From JARRNE01 sp963824085 (GTDB lineage Bacteria > Pseudomonadota > Gammaproteobacteria > Chromatiales > Chromatiaceae), in contig CAWGNT010000023.1 of assembly GCA_963824085.1 (NCBI GenBank), positions 124,001 through 188,000 on the forward strand: a stretch of DNA of 64,000 nt, written 5' to 3'. The number at the start of each line of letters is the position of its first letter. Position 1 is the stretch's first letter. A program made the translations under genes and the position numbers. This document shows, in pieces, positions 47,811 through 56,403 of this stretch. Below the pieces are notes generated by a model. That model was not told the origin of the DNA. It did not search any database and saw only the letters and a list, made by a program, of their open reading frames with translations.

Positions 47811-50150
47811 GTGAAACTCCGCAATCAGATCCTGCTTTTTCTGCTCGTCTTCGGACTGACTCCGCTGCTTCTCTCGGTGGTCATCAACCTGCCGCTCGTA
47901 TTGGACCGTACGGCACTCTTCTACCAAAAGGCCTACCTGCAAAATCTCCGGGCGGATTTTCGTGACCTGGATCAGCACCTGGCAAGCCGCCACGAGATGA
48001 TCCGCCTGCTCGCGAAGCTTCCGGAGCCCGGCCTCATCCTGGGCGAGCACGGAAACAATGACCAGATCGACCTAGCGCGGGCGCGCTACACGGGATGGAT
48101 CAATCAGATTCTGAGCGACCAGCGCGATGTCATACAAATCCTCTTCGTCGGCGAGGACGGCCATGAGCGCTTCTGGCTGAAGCGCGACGAGAAGACGCTG
48201 CAGTGGCATCCAAGCACGGATCTGCCAGCGCGTCCCAACGAGCAGTTCTTACAGGCGGGGCTGCGCATGCAGCCCGGCGGGGTGATGGTCAGCCGCATCC
48301 GGGTCGATCCCCTGGCGGGTGCAGAGGACCCGCGCCAGCTCATGACGCTCAACCTCATCAGCAAGGTGGGCAGTGGCAGTCAGGCCAAGCCCATGGGCGT
48401 CGTAATCATCACGATCGACGTCGGGGGCTTGGCCCAGTTCTACCGCGATACGCTATGGGTGAACCACAACGGCAGTTATCTGCGACCCGGGCAGCCTATC
48501 AGTGACAAGCCCGAAGCATTCGAGGACTTTCCGGGGCTTGCGAAGATCTTCGCGGAAGGCAAGCTGGCCCTGTGGCGAGGTCAGAGAGGGGAGGAGTTTC
48601 TGTGGGTTCCCATGTTCCTCACGGAGGAAGGCGTCCCTCTGTGGGTGGGACGTCCGGTCGACCCCTCCCCAATCGCCGACTTCCGCAATGCCGTCATGCT
48701 GCGCGTCTTCAGCATCATCCTGCTGCTGATCTTCGCCGTGATGGCGCTGGCTCACTGGACCGCTGCCCGAGCAGAGCGCTTCGGACGGGAGCTCACCAAG
48801 GGACTCGGCCGGGTGCTGCGCGACGGACAGCCCATGCGCTTCGCATGGAGGGGTCCCAGGGAGGTGCACGAGCTTGGGGATCAGCTCACTGCCTTGGCCG
48901 AGACCCATGCCGAGCACCTGCGGGTAGCGCGCGAGCACACCTCCGAGCTCGAGCGCTCCAACCGCTACAAGTCGGAGTTCCTCGCCAACGTGAGTCACGA
49001 GCTGCGCACACCCCTCAATTCGATTCTGCTGCTCTCGAAAATGCTGGCAGATCGTCACGCAGGCCTCTCGCTCGCCCAGCAACGCCAGGCGCAGGTGATC
49101 TACGAAGCGGGGCATGACCTGCGCACCATGATCGACAACATCCTCGACATCTCCCGCATTGAGGCCGGCCAGGTCACCGTGAACCTGGAATGGATCGAGC
49201 TGCGACCGCTCCTGGAAGAGCTCTTGGAGCTGGTCTCTCCGCAGTTCCTGGAGAAGGGACTGTACCTCCGGTTGGATGCCGACGCAGACGCGCCGGAGCG
49301 TGTCTACAGCGATCGGGAAAAGCTGCGTCAGATCGTCAAGAATTTCCTGTCCAATGCCGCCAAATTTACCGAACGGGGAGGCATTTCCGTCGGTCTTGGT
49401 CGGGGGGGAGACGAACACTGCCCGGTCCAGCTCAACGTTGCCGATACCGGCATCGGAATCCCCGCAGACAAGCAGGAGATCATCTTCGAGGCATTCCAGC
49501 AGGCCGACGGCTCGACCCGTCGGCGCTACGGGGGGACCGGTCTCGGGCTGTCGATCAGCCGCGAATTGGCGCGCCTCCTCGGGGGTCAGATCATCGTCGA
49601 CAGTGCCGAGGGGCAAGGTTCCCGCTTCACCCTTATGCTTCCGGTGAGGCTCGACCGCAGCCATCTGGACGCCGCAGTCGTCGTCCACGAGCACGAGCAT
49701 ATCGCGACCCCGCAGGAGTCCCGTCCTGAACCGGTCACGGCCAGCGACCAATTCTCCGGTCACTGGGTGCTGCTCGTTGAGCGCGACGTCCAGAGCCTGG
49801 TGGCGGAAACCACCTTGCTGGAGTCCTTTGGCCTCGGCGTTCAAACCGCCGCCGATGGCGACGAGGCATTGGAGACCTTGCGCGAGGAAGGCCCGTGCGC
49901 CTTGGTATTGCTGGCAGCCCTTTCCGACCGGGGGAATACCTGTGATACGATCATGGCAATTCGCGATGACCCGTCATTTCAAGAGCTTCCAATCCTCGTC
50001 CTGGACGCGAACGCCGATGCGCACGCCACGGCCCAGTATCGCCAGGCAGGGGCCGACGGCTGTGTTTCGAAGCCAATCGATCGCAGCCAGCTTGAGACAA
50101 TGTTGACTAGGGTGCTCACACCACCCGAGCAGCAAAGGCAGACGGCATGA
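47811..50150 (+). CDS. hybrid sensor histidine kinase with a degenerate receiver
   Basis: A 779-residue membrane kinase. First helix about residues 7-30, a large extracytoplasmic region (about 35-290) that may be a Cache-like sensor, second helix about 297-318, HisKA with His396 in NVSHELRTPLNSIL, ATPase with DTGIGIPADKQEIIF and TGLGLSISRELA, and a C-terminal receiver-like domain (about 650-770). In that domain the expected phosphoacceptor Asp is replaced: the strand reads LVLLAALSDRGN where L-D-x-x-M-P is normal. Only the late Lys (VSKPIDR) is kept. A GTG start at 47811 is used. It overlaps the next gene by four bases. Confidence 0.88.
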   Translation: MKLRNQILLFLLVFGLTPLLLSVVINLPLVLDRTALFYQKAYLQNLRADFRDLDQHLASRHEMIRLLAKLPEPGLILGEHGNNDQIDLARARYTGWINQILSDQRDVIQILFVGEDGHERFWLKRDEKTLQWHPSTDLPARPNEQFLQAGLRMQPGGVMVSRIRVDPLAGAEDPRQLMTLNLISKVGSGSQAKPMGVVIITIDVGGLAQFYRDTLWVNHNGSYLRPGQPISDKPEAFEDFPGLAKIFAEGKLALWRGQRGEEFLWVPMFLTEEGVPLWVGRPVDPSPIADFRNAVMLRVFSIILLLIFAVMALAHWTAARAERFGRELTKGLGRVLRDGQPMRFAWRGPREVHELGDQLTALAETHAEHLRVAREHTSELERSNRYKSEFLANVSHELRTPLNSILLLSKMLADRHAGLSLAQQRQAQVIYEAGHDLRTMIDNILDISRIEAGQVTVNLEWIELRPLLEELLELVSPQFLEKGLYLRLDADADAPERVYSDREKLRQIVKNFLSNAAKFTERGGISVGLGRGGDEHCPVQLNVADTGIGIPADKQEIIFEAFQQADGSTRRRYGGTGLGLSISRELARLLGGQIIVDSAEGQGSRFTLMLPVRLDRSHLDAAVVVHEHEHIATPQESRPEPVTASDQFSGHWVLLVERDVQSLVAETTLLESFGLGVQTAADGDEALETLREEGPCALVLLAALSDRGNTCDTIMAIRDDPSFQELPILVLDANADAHATAQYRQAGADGCVSKPIDRSQLETMLTRVLTPPEQQRQTA

Positions 50151-51031
50151 ATCGCTATTCTGGCTTCAAACTCCTCATCGTCGACGACCATGCCCACAAC
50201 CTCTTCACTCTGAGGGCGTTGATCGAAAAGCACATGGAGGTCGCCATCCTGGAGGCCACCTCGGGACAGCAGGCGATCGACATCACGTTAAGCGAACCGG
50301 ACATCGATCTCATCATCCTCGACGTCCAGATGCCGGAAATGGACGGTTTTCAGACCGCCTCCCTGTTGAAGCTGCGCAAGCGCACGCGAGATATCCCGAT
50401 CATCTTCCTCACCGCCGCCTTCAAGTCAGAGGAATTTCAGCAGCGCGGCTACGCCGTGGGTGCGGTGGACTACCTCCTCAAACCGATCGACGACAATCTA
50501 CTGATCAACAAGATCAGCACGTACTTCAGGCTGATCGAGAAGGAGCGCGCTCTCAACCGCGTCCTGGAGCAAAAGGTCGCCGAGCGCACGGCAGAGCTGG
50601 CGCAGGCCAATCAATATCTTGAGAATATAATTACGTACATGGGCGAGGCTCTCCTGGTGTTGACGCCCGAGGGCATGATCAAGATGGCCAACCCCGCTGC
50701 CTACCACATGCTCAGCTACTCGGAGGAGGATCTCCTCGGAATGCCGATCGGCGACGTGTTCGAGGAAGAGGCGGACGAGGCCGCCGGGGCCTTCATGGGG
50801 ACCTGGCTGGAAGCATTGATCCGCGCCGGTGCCCTGAGCAAGATCGATGCGCGCTTTATCGCCAAGGACGGGCGGCGCGTACCGATCCTTTTCTCCCGCA
50901 CCGCCGTGAAGGATACGCAAGGCCGCATTAGCGACATCATTTGTATCGCCAAAGACATGACTGGATACGTCCGCGTCGGCGAGGATGAGTCCTCAGACGT
51001 GCCGCGTCGCACCATAGGAAGATCACATTAG
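50147..51031 (+). CDS. response regulator with C-terminal PAS domain
   Basis: A 294-residue protein with a full receiver domain (about 8-125; VDDHAHN, phosphoacceptor Asp59 in LIILDVQMPEMDG, Lys in LLKPIDD), a coiled coil (about 130-155, ALNRVLEQKVAERTAELA) and a PAS domain (about 155-280) ending in a PAC-type motif (IICIAKDMTGY). There is no DNA-binding or cyclase domain, so it most likely passes the signal on by protein contact. It overlaps the hybrid kinase gene by four bases and is 9 bases before the ArsR gene, so the three are likely one operon. Confidence 0.88.
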   Translation: MNRYSGFKLLIVDDHAHNLFTLRALIEKHMEVAILEATSGQQAIDITLSEPDIDLIILDVQMPEMDGFQTASLLKLRKRTRDIPIIFLTAAFKSEEFQQRGYAVGAVDYLLKPIDDNLLINKISTYFRLIEKERALNRVLEQKVAERTAELAQANQYLENIITYMGEALLVLTPEGMIKMANPAAYHMLSYSEEDLLGMPIGDVFEEEADEAAGAFMGTWLEALIRAGALSKIDARFIAKDGRRVPILFSRTAVKDTQGRISDIICIAKDMTGYVRVGEDESSDVPRRTIGRSH

Positions 51032-51040
51032 GAGCCGTTA

Positions 51041-51379
51041 ATGACCGACTTGACGAGTAGTAACCGGCTTCCCGAGGACGAAGACACCGCACTGACCGCC
51101 AACGCGCTCAAGGCCATGGCACACCCGTTACGCTGGAAGATCCTCTGCTCGCTCGGCGAGCGGGAGCTGTCCGTGGGCGAGATCGTGGAGCGCACCGGGA
51201 CCTCCCAAAGCAACATCTCCCAGCACCTGGAGCAGCTGCGCAACAAGAACATCGTCGTCGCACGCAAGGAAGCCAACCGCATCTACTACCGCATCCGCAA
51301 CCATCAACTGCTGGACCTGATCGGCATCATGCGCGACGTGCTGTGCCCCGCGAACCTCGACGACCGCTACCCGCGCTAA
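51041..51379 (+). CDS. ArsR/SmtB-family transcriptional regulator
   Basis: A 112-residue winged-helix protein: NALKAMAHPLRWKILCSL, the recognition helix TSQSNISQHLEQLRNKNIV, and the wing ARKEANRIYYRI. No ELCVCDL metal-site Cys block is seen, so it probably senses something other than thiophilic metals, and it may be controlled through the preceding kinase/regulator pair. It ends LDDRYPR; its stop TAA is the first three bases of the 163-bp repeat copy 2. Confidence 0.9.
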   Translation: MTDLTSSNRLPEDEDTALTANALKAMAHPLRWKILCSLGERELSVGEIVERTGTSQSNISQHLEQLRNKNIVVARKEANRIYYRIRNHQLLDLIGIMRDVLCPANLDDRYPR

Positions 51380-51539
51380 GGCGATTTTTGTCAAATCTTG
51401 TACCACCTTGCTGGTCCTTTCACCCGCCTTCGGCGTCGCGCCGGCAGTCGCATAGCCGAGCTATGCTCCCGCCAGCGCTCCTTGAAAGCGAACGAAGATC
51501 CTGCGCAATCTGGTACATGATCTTCCGACAATCGCCTAA
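51377..51539 (+). repeat. 163-bp terminal-inverted-repeat element, copy 2 (MITE-like)
   Basis: Second copy of the element at 9140-9302: starts TAAGGCGATT and ends AATCGCCTAA. The central hairpin reads CATAGC-CGA-GCTATG where copy 1 has CGTAGC-CCC-GCTACG, so one stem pair changed on both sides. Its first bases supply the stop codon of the ArsR gene. Confidence 0.75.
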
Positions 51540-51736
51540 GCTGCTATACCCAACTGACGCAATTTACTGCCGCTTGCCGATGCCCGGGGTGCGGCTTGTG
51601 GCCGCCGGGGTGTGGTAGCCTGGATGCTGCCGTCAAGCCTTGAGGAAACAACTCACGGCGGCTCCCGGTGGGCGCAAGCCGGCCCCTGAACAAGCGCAAG
51701 ATCCCAATTGCAGCTCGACACTTTCCGGGCCCGGGC
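51380..51736. other. gene-free gap with repeat copies
   Basis: Between the ArsR gene and the convergent amidohydrolase, filled by the 163-bp element and family 1 copy F. No gene or promoter is supported. Confidence 0.6.
51580..51708 (+). repeat. structured intergenic repeat family 1, copy F
   Basis: Forward-orientation, degenerate copy: arm GCCCGGGGTGCGGCTTGTGG, inner block TGCTGCCGTCAAGCCTTGAG, then CACGGCGGCTCCCGGTGGGC, arm CGCAAGCCGGCCCC and tail CTGAACAAGCGCAAG. The first half of the inner hairpin is poorly conserved (GTGGTAGC). Confidence 0.5.
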
Positions 51737-52906
51737 TCATCCCTGCGGCAGGCATTCCCGCGCGAGATTGACCCAGTAGCTCACGCCGACGGGGAGAATC
51801 TCGTCGTTGAAATCGTAGCCCGTATTATGCAACGGTCGCCCGTGGACGCCCCAGGTTCCGTTGCCGACCATGGCGTAGGCCCCCGGGCAGCGCTCCAGCA
51901 TCCAGCCGAAATCCTCCGCGCCCATGGTTGGAGGCAGGTCTGGGCGCACCCGATCCCTTCCCACCGTACGCTCCATTGCCCTTAGACACATCGCGGTCTC
52001 TCGGTCGCTGTTGACCGTGGGCCGGTAACGGCGCTCGTACGAAAGCTCCGCCGCGACGTCGTGGGCACTTGCGATCGCCTCGGCAATCCGCCGCATCCCC
52101 TCCTCCAGGGTCGCCTGGACTTCCGGGCGGAAGCTTCGAACCGTACCGGCGAGTGTGACCTCGGCGGGGATCACATTCCCCGAGTGGCCGCCGTGGATGC
52201 TCGTCACGCTCACCACTGCCGCATCCAGTGGGTCAGTCGCGCGACTCACCAAGGTCTGCCACGCGCCAATGATCTGGGCGGCGACGACGATGGGATCGCG
52301 TGCCTTGTGGGGATAAGCCGCATGGCCTCCCACCCCTTCCAATCGAAGCTCAAAGAAGTCGGCCGCCGCCATCACCGGGCCCGGCCGCGTCCCCAGGTGC
52401 CCTGCCTCGAGCCCCGGCCAGTTATGCAGCCCGAAAACCGCCTGCATCGGAAAGCGCTCGAAGAGCCCTTCCTCCACCATCACCTTACCGCCGGCGAGGT
52501 TCTCCTCAGCGGGCTGGAAGACGAAGTGGACGGTCCCGCGAAAGCCGCCGCGCTCCCCCAGGTAACGGGCCGCACCCAGCAGCATGGCGGTGTGGCCGTC
52601 GTGACCGCAGGCGTGCATTTTCCCGGGGTAGCGCGAGACGTAGGACAGCTCGTTCCGCTCGCGCATGTCCAACGCATCCATGTCCGCCCGCAGGCCGATC
52701 GCCGCGCCCTCGCCCCGAGTCAAGGTCGCGACGACGCCGGTGCGGGCAAGCCCGCGATGAACGACGAGCCCGAGCTTGGTCAGGTACTCGGCCACGACAC
52801 CTGATGTGCGCTTTTCCTCGAAGGCCGTCTCCGGATGTGCGTGGAGGTCGTGGCGCAGCCCGGCGAGCTGGTCGCAGAGCCGATTCAGGTATCGCTGATC
52901 TGTCAT
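51737..52906 (-). CDS. M20-family amidohydrolase (hippurate hydrolase/IAA-amino-acid hydrolase type)
   Basis: A 389-residue metallo-amidase of the M20D/hippurate hydrolase group. It has GLRADMDALDM with the metal Asp, HACGHDGHTAMLLGAARYL with the metal His/Asp, QPAEE with catalytic Glu and metal Glu, the dimerisation domain (GVGGHAAYPHKARDPI) and the C-terminal LPPTMGAEDFGWML and NTGYDFNDEILP. The substrate (N-acyl amino acid or other) is not readable. It stands alone on the minus strand. Confidence 0.9.
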   Translation of the reverse strand: MTDQRYLNRLCDQLAGLRHDLHAHPETAFEEKRTSGVVAEYLTKLGLVVHRGLARTGVVATLTRGEGAAIGLRADMDALDMRERNELSYVSRYPGKMHACGHDGHTAMLLGAARYLGERGGFRGTVHFVFQPAEENLAGGKVMVEEGLFERFPMQAVFGLHNWPGLEAGHLGTRPGPVMAAADFFELRLEGVGGHAAYPHKARDPIVVAAQIIGAWQTLVSRATDPLDAAVVSVTSIHGGHSGNVIPAEVTLAGTVRSFRPEVQATLEEGMRRIAEAIASAHDVAAELSYERRYRPTVNSDRETAMCLRAMERTVGRDRVRPDLPPTMGAEDFGWMLERCPGAYAMVGNGTWGVHGRPLHNTGYDFNDEILPVGVSYWVNLARECLPQG

Positions 52907-53312
52907 ATCCGAAACACTGACCGTTCACTCGACATCGTTAATCTATACCGCTCGCATTTGGGTTTTCGTTCTTATGGGGCCGGTTTGCGCCTGCCGGCGG
53001 ACGCCGTGAATTTGTCCTGAAGGCCTGCCGGCAGACCCCCTGGTGCTGACTCCCTCGCTCATCAGCCAAGAAGCGAGAATGCCGTTTGCATTGTGTATAT
53101 GCCCGAGATCGCCGCGTGTGCAACCTGCGGTGACCATAGCCGGTGCGAATGATACGACTACCCCGCAGCGAGACACGAGCGCTTGGGTACGCGTCGCGCG
53201 CCGCTCGCCCAATGCTTTTCGCCCTCGGCCCGACAATCGGAATCTGCGGTTGTGGCAGGCCACCGACGATGCAGATAATTCCACGCTCGACTCAGTGCCA
53301 GGGAGTTATTTC
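52907..53312. other. divergent gap between the amidohydrolase and speE
   Basis: No gene is supported in 406 bp. It holds family 1 copy G (about 52945-53041). The frame that continues upstream from speE to 53043 is open but has no family match; GGGAG before 53313 supports the shorter start. Confidence 0.5.
52945..53041 (-). repeat. structured intergenic repeat family 1, copy G
   Basis: Reverse orientation: tail CGCTCGCATTTGGGTTTTCG, arm GGGGCCGGTTTGCGCC, GGACGCCGTGAATTTG and a CCTGCCGGCAGACCCCC end. The inner hairpin differs from other copies (CTGCCGGC repeated), so this is a divergent or rearranged copy. Confidence 0.5.
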
Positions 53313-54176
53313 ATGCTCGACCGCGACGACTGGTTTACCGAAATCGCCGACAAGGACGGAAGCGCCTTCTCGCTGCGCATCAAGGCGAAGCTCCACGAGG
53401 AGCAGACCCCCTATCAGACCATCGAGATCTACGACACGGCCGGCTTCGGGAATCTCATGGTGATCGACGGCTGCACTATGCTGAGTGCACGCGAGAACTT
53501 CCTCTATCACGAGATGATGGCCCACCCGGCCCTCTTCTCCCATGATGCACCGCGGCGGGTCTGCATCATCGGGGGCGGCGACTGCGGCACTCTGCGCGAG
53601 GTCCTCAAACACACAGAGGTCGAGGAAGTGACCCAGATCGACATCGACGAACGGGTCACGCGACTCGCGGAGAAATATTTTCCGGAGCTCACGTCGGAAA
53701 ACGGCGACCCGCGGGCCAGGCTGCTGTTCGACGACGGCATTCGCTGGGTGCGCGAGGCGGCGCCGGCGAGTCTTGACATTGTCATTGTCGATAGCACGGA
53801 CCCCGTCGGTCCCGCCGAGGGACTCTTCAGCGGTGAGTTCTACGCAGACTGTTTCGAGGCGTTAGCCCCCAACGGCATCTTGGTGCAACAGAGCGAGTCG
53901 CCGCTCTACCACGTGGAGATCCTGCGTTCCATGTACGCAGCCATGCAAGGGGTCGGCTTCGCCGATGTGACCACACTCTTCTTCCCTCAGGTGATCTATC
54001 CGTCCGGTTGGTGGAGTGCCACGATGGCCAGCCGAGACCGCATGATCGAGGGCTTTCGCGAGCGCGCGGCGGACGAACGGCCTTTCGAGACCCGTTACTA
54101 CAACCGCGATATCCACCGCGCTGCTTTGGCCCAACCCGAATTCTTCCGTCGCGGACTTGTATCACCGACCGACTGA
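53313..54176 (+). CDS. speE: spermidine synthase (polyamine aminopropyltransferase)
   Basis: Transfers aminopropyl from decarboxylated SAM to putrescine. ATG 53313 gives 287 residues, the family size, with GGGAG ten bases before it. Motifs: QTIEIYDTAGFGNLMVIDG at about 38-56, IIGGGDCGTLREVLKH, QIDIDERV, catalytic Asp in VDSTDPVGPAEGLF. The adjacent speD gene is not seen in the window. Frame is open further upstream with no family match. Confidence 0.95.
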   Translation: MLDRDDWFTEIADKDGSAFSLRIKAKLHEEQTPYQTIEIYDTAGFGNLMVIDGCTMLSARENFLYHEMMAHPALFSHDAPRRVCIIGGGDCGTLREVLKHTEVEEVTQIDIDERVTRLAEKYFPELTSENGDPRARLLFDDGIRWVREAAPASLDIVIVDSTDPVGPAEGLFSGEFYADCFEALAPNGILVQQSESPLYHVEILRSMYAAMQGVGFADVTTLFFPQVIYPSGWWSATMASRDRMIEGFRERAADERPFETRYYNRDIHRAALAQPEFFRRGLVSPTD

Positions 54177-54285
54177 ACAGATCTCGTCGTCGTTGCTAAA
54201 GAGGCTGCACCGAACGAGGCGTTTGTCCTTCTAGACGCAGGCGCCCGGTTGGTATTATGCCTTCAAGACAAAGGAGACTGCCCAA

Positions 54286-54525
54286 ATGCAAGAGCCAGAA
54301 TGCCCTAAGAAGGCCCCCTACGCCCTGGAGCTCGATGCCGGAACCTACTGGTGGTGCGCCTGTGGCCGCTCCGGGAACCAGCCGTTTTGCGATGGATCTC
54401 ACCAAGGAACCGACTTCGCACCCCTCAAGGTCGAGTTGCCCGCGGCGGAGAAGGTTTGGCTGTGCGGATGTAAACGCAGCGGCAGCAAGCCTATGTGCGA
54501 CGGAACGCACAAGCAGTTGCTGTAG
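54286..54525 (+). CDS. small iron-sulfur protein with two CDGSH domains
   Basis: A 79-residue protein with two C-x-C-x2-(S/T)-x3-P-x-C-D-G-(S/T)-H motifs: CACGRSGNQPFCDGSH (residues 24-39) and CGCKRSGSKPMCDGTH (about 60-75). Each would bind a 2Fe-2S cluster with three Cys and one His; tandem CDGSH proteins are known in bacteria and are soluble. Function is redox or cluster transfer by family; no partner gene is adjacent. AAGGAGA lies about 9 bases upstream of the start. Confidence 0.92.
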   Translation: MQEPECPKKAPYALELDAGTYWWCACGRSGNQPFCDGSHQGTDFAPLKVELPAAEKVWLCGCKRSGSKPMCDGTHKQLL

Positions 54526-54619
54526 GATGCGGCTGACGGGGAAATTGGCTCCGGGTCACCGGCGGAAGACGGGTCGGCGCCGCGTTTGAGGACATGCAAG
54601 AGGGGAGAGGGAAAGAGAA

Positions 54620-54645
54620 CGGCGGCTGGCGTACGCCAGCCGCCG
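54620..54645 (-). terminator. terminator for the porin-glnK-amtB operon
   Basis: A perfect 26-nt palindrome (CGGCGGCTGGCGT followed by ACGCCAGCCGCCG) lies 12 bases beyond the amtB stop; on the minus strand it is followed by a T/C-rich run (TTCTCTTTCCC). Fits an intrinsic terminator, though the T-run is imperfect. Confidence 0.6.
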
Positions 54646-54657
54646 CGAAGGAGCGAG

Positions 54658-55974
54658 TTAGATGATGTAACCGCGCTCGTCGTGCAGGGCGAGGTCGAGA
54701 CCCTCCGTCTCCTGCTCCTCGGTGACACGCAGACCGATGGTCAGATCGACCACCTTGAGGATGATGAGGCTCACTACCGCTGTATAGATCAGGGTCGCGC
54801 CCACTCCGATGGCCTGCTTCACCAGCTGTGCGCCCATGGTGACGCCTTCCGCGAGGCCGATACCGCCCAGCGTGGCGTCGGCGAAGACACCGGTGAGCAT
54901 GGCCCCGACGATACCGCCAATGGCGTGTACGCCGAACACATCCAGCGAGTCGTCGTAGCCGAACATCCGCTTCATCTTGGTGGAGGCCAGGAAGCAGAGG
55001 ACGCCGGCGGCAACGCCGATGGCGATAGCCCCCATGGGACCCGCGGTGCCCGACGCGGGCGTAATGGCGACCAATCCCGCCACGGCGCCCGTCGCGATAC
55101 CCAGGACGCTCGGCTTACCGTGGGCCATCCACTCCGAGAACATCCACGCCAGGGCGGCCGCCGCCGTCGCGATCTGGGTTACTGCTTGGGCCATGCCGGC
55201 GACGCCATCGGCGGCGAGCTCACTGCCGGCGTTGAAGCCGAACCATCCGACCCAGAGCATGCCGGCGCCCATCACGGTCAGGGTCAGGTTGTGGGGCGGC
55301 ATCGCGGTGGTGGGAAAGCCCTTGCGCTTCCCGAGCATCAGGGCGGCCATCAGCCCGGCCACGCCCGCGTTGATATGGACGACGGTACCGCCGGCGAAGT
55401 CAAGCACGCCCATCTCGCCGAGCCAGCCGCCGCCCCAGACCCAATGGGCGATCGGCAGGTAGACGATGGTAAGCCAGAGGCCCATGAACCACATCAGCGC
55501 AGAAAACTTCATGCGCTCGGCGAAGGCACCGACGATCAGCGCCGGGGTGATGATGGCGAAGGTCATCTGGAACGTCATGAAGACGCTCTCGGGGATGGTC
55601 CCGTTAACAGTATCGGCCCTGACCCCTTTGAGGAAGAATTGCTCTGCTCCGCCGACCCAGGCCTGCAGCCCGCCGCCGTCGGTGAAAGCCAGGGAATATC
55701 CGTAGATTACCCAGAGGATGGTGACCATCGAGGTGATGGCAAAGCACTGCATGAGGACCGATAGCACGTTCTTCGAGCGCACCAGGCCGCCATAGAAGAG
55801 AGACAGGCCCGGCACGGTCATGAACAGCACCAGGGCGGTTGCAGTAATCATCCAGGCCGTGTCGCCGCTGTCCAGCTTGGGCGCGGCATCTTCCGCGAAG
55901 GCGAGGAGGGGGGTGAGCGTCAGTAGACCGCCGAGGACGGATACCAGGCGGCGTCTCGTGTCGAGGTTTCTCAT
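54658..55974 (-). CDS. amtB: ammonium transporter AmtB
   Basis: Trimeric inner-membrane ammonium channel. The 438 residues begin with a signal-like hydrophobic segment (MRNLDTRRRLVSVLGGLLTL), then 11 membrane helices. The conserved pore histidines are in LPIAHWVWGGGWL and FGVHAIGGIVGAM, and the Phe gate region is in FQMTFAIITPALI. It is downstream of glnK (27 bp) on the same strand, the usual order for a P-II-regulated transporter. Confidence 0.96.
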   Translation of the reverse strand: MRNLDTRRRLVSVLGGLLTLTPLLAFAEDAAPKLDSGDTAWMITATALVLFMTVPGLSLFYGGLVRSKNVLSVLMQCFAITSMVTILWVIYGYSLAFTDGGGLQAWVGGAEQFFLKGVRADTVNGTIPESVFMTFQMTFAIITPALIVGAFAERMKFSALMWFMGLWLTIVYLPIAHWVWGGGWLGEMGVLDFAGGTVVHINAGVAGLMAALMLGKRKGFPTTAMPPHNLTLTVMGAGMLWVGWFGFNAGSELAADGVAGMAQAVTQIATAAAALAWMFSEWMAHGKPSVLGIATGAVAGLVAITPASGTAGPMGAIAIGVAAGVLCFLASTKMKRMFGYDDSLDVFGVHAIGGIVGAMLTGVFADATLGGIGLAEGVTMGAQLVKQAIGVGATLIYTAVVSLIILKVVDLTIGLRVTEEQETEGLDLALHDERGYII

Positions 55975-56001
55975 TGTGTCGATCCTTTTTCAATACGTCT
56001 G

Positions 56002-56340
56002 TCAGAGCGCGTCCGGGCCGGTTTCGCCGGTGCGGATGCGAATGACCTGCTGGAGGTCGAAGACAAAGATCTTTCCGTCACCGATCTTGCCGGTGCGGGC
56101 GGCGCCGGAGATGGCCTCGATGACCTTGTCCACCATGGAATCGTCGACTGCGATCTCGACCTTGATCTTGGGCAGGAAGTCGACGACGTACTCGGCTCCA
56201 CGGTAGAGCTCGGTATGACCCTTTTGGCGACCGAAGCCCTTCACCTCGATGACGGTGATGCCGGAAACGCCGATGTCCGCTAGGGCCTCGCGGACATCAT
56301 CCAGCTTGAATGGTTTGATGACGGCTGAAATTAACTTCAT
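56002..56340 (-). CDS. glnK: nitrogen regulatory protein P-II
   Basis: A 112-residue P-II protein with the T-loop GFGRQKGHTELYRGAEY, where Tyr51 is the uridylylation site, and the C-terminal GKIGDGKIFVFDLQQVIRIR block that binds ATP/ADP. GlnK rather than GlnB is inferred from the amtB linkage; the two cannot be told apart by sequence alone here. It sits between the porin gene (63 bp) and amtB (27 bp). Confidence 0.94.
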   Translation of the reverse strand: MKLISAVIKPFKLDDVREALADIGVSGITVIEVKGFGRQKGHTELYRGAEYVVDFLPKIKVEIAVDDSMVDKVIEAISGAARTGKIGDGKIFVFDLQQVIRIRTGETGPDAL

Positions 56341-56403
56341 CTCGATGGCTCCATGGTTGGAGGGGAAGGCCGAGCTCCAGACCCGGCCTCCGGTTGAGTT
56401 TGC

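Noticed and set aside
53043..53312. Ninety-residue extension of spermidine synthase
   Set aside because: No family match, crosses the end of a repeat copy, and a good ribosome site lies directly before 53313.
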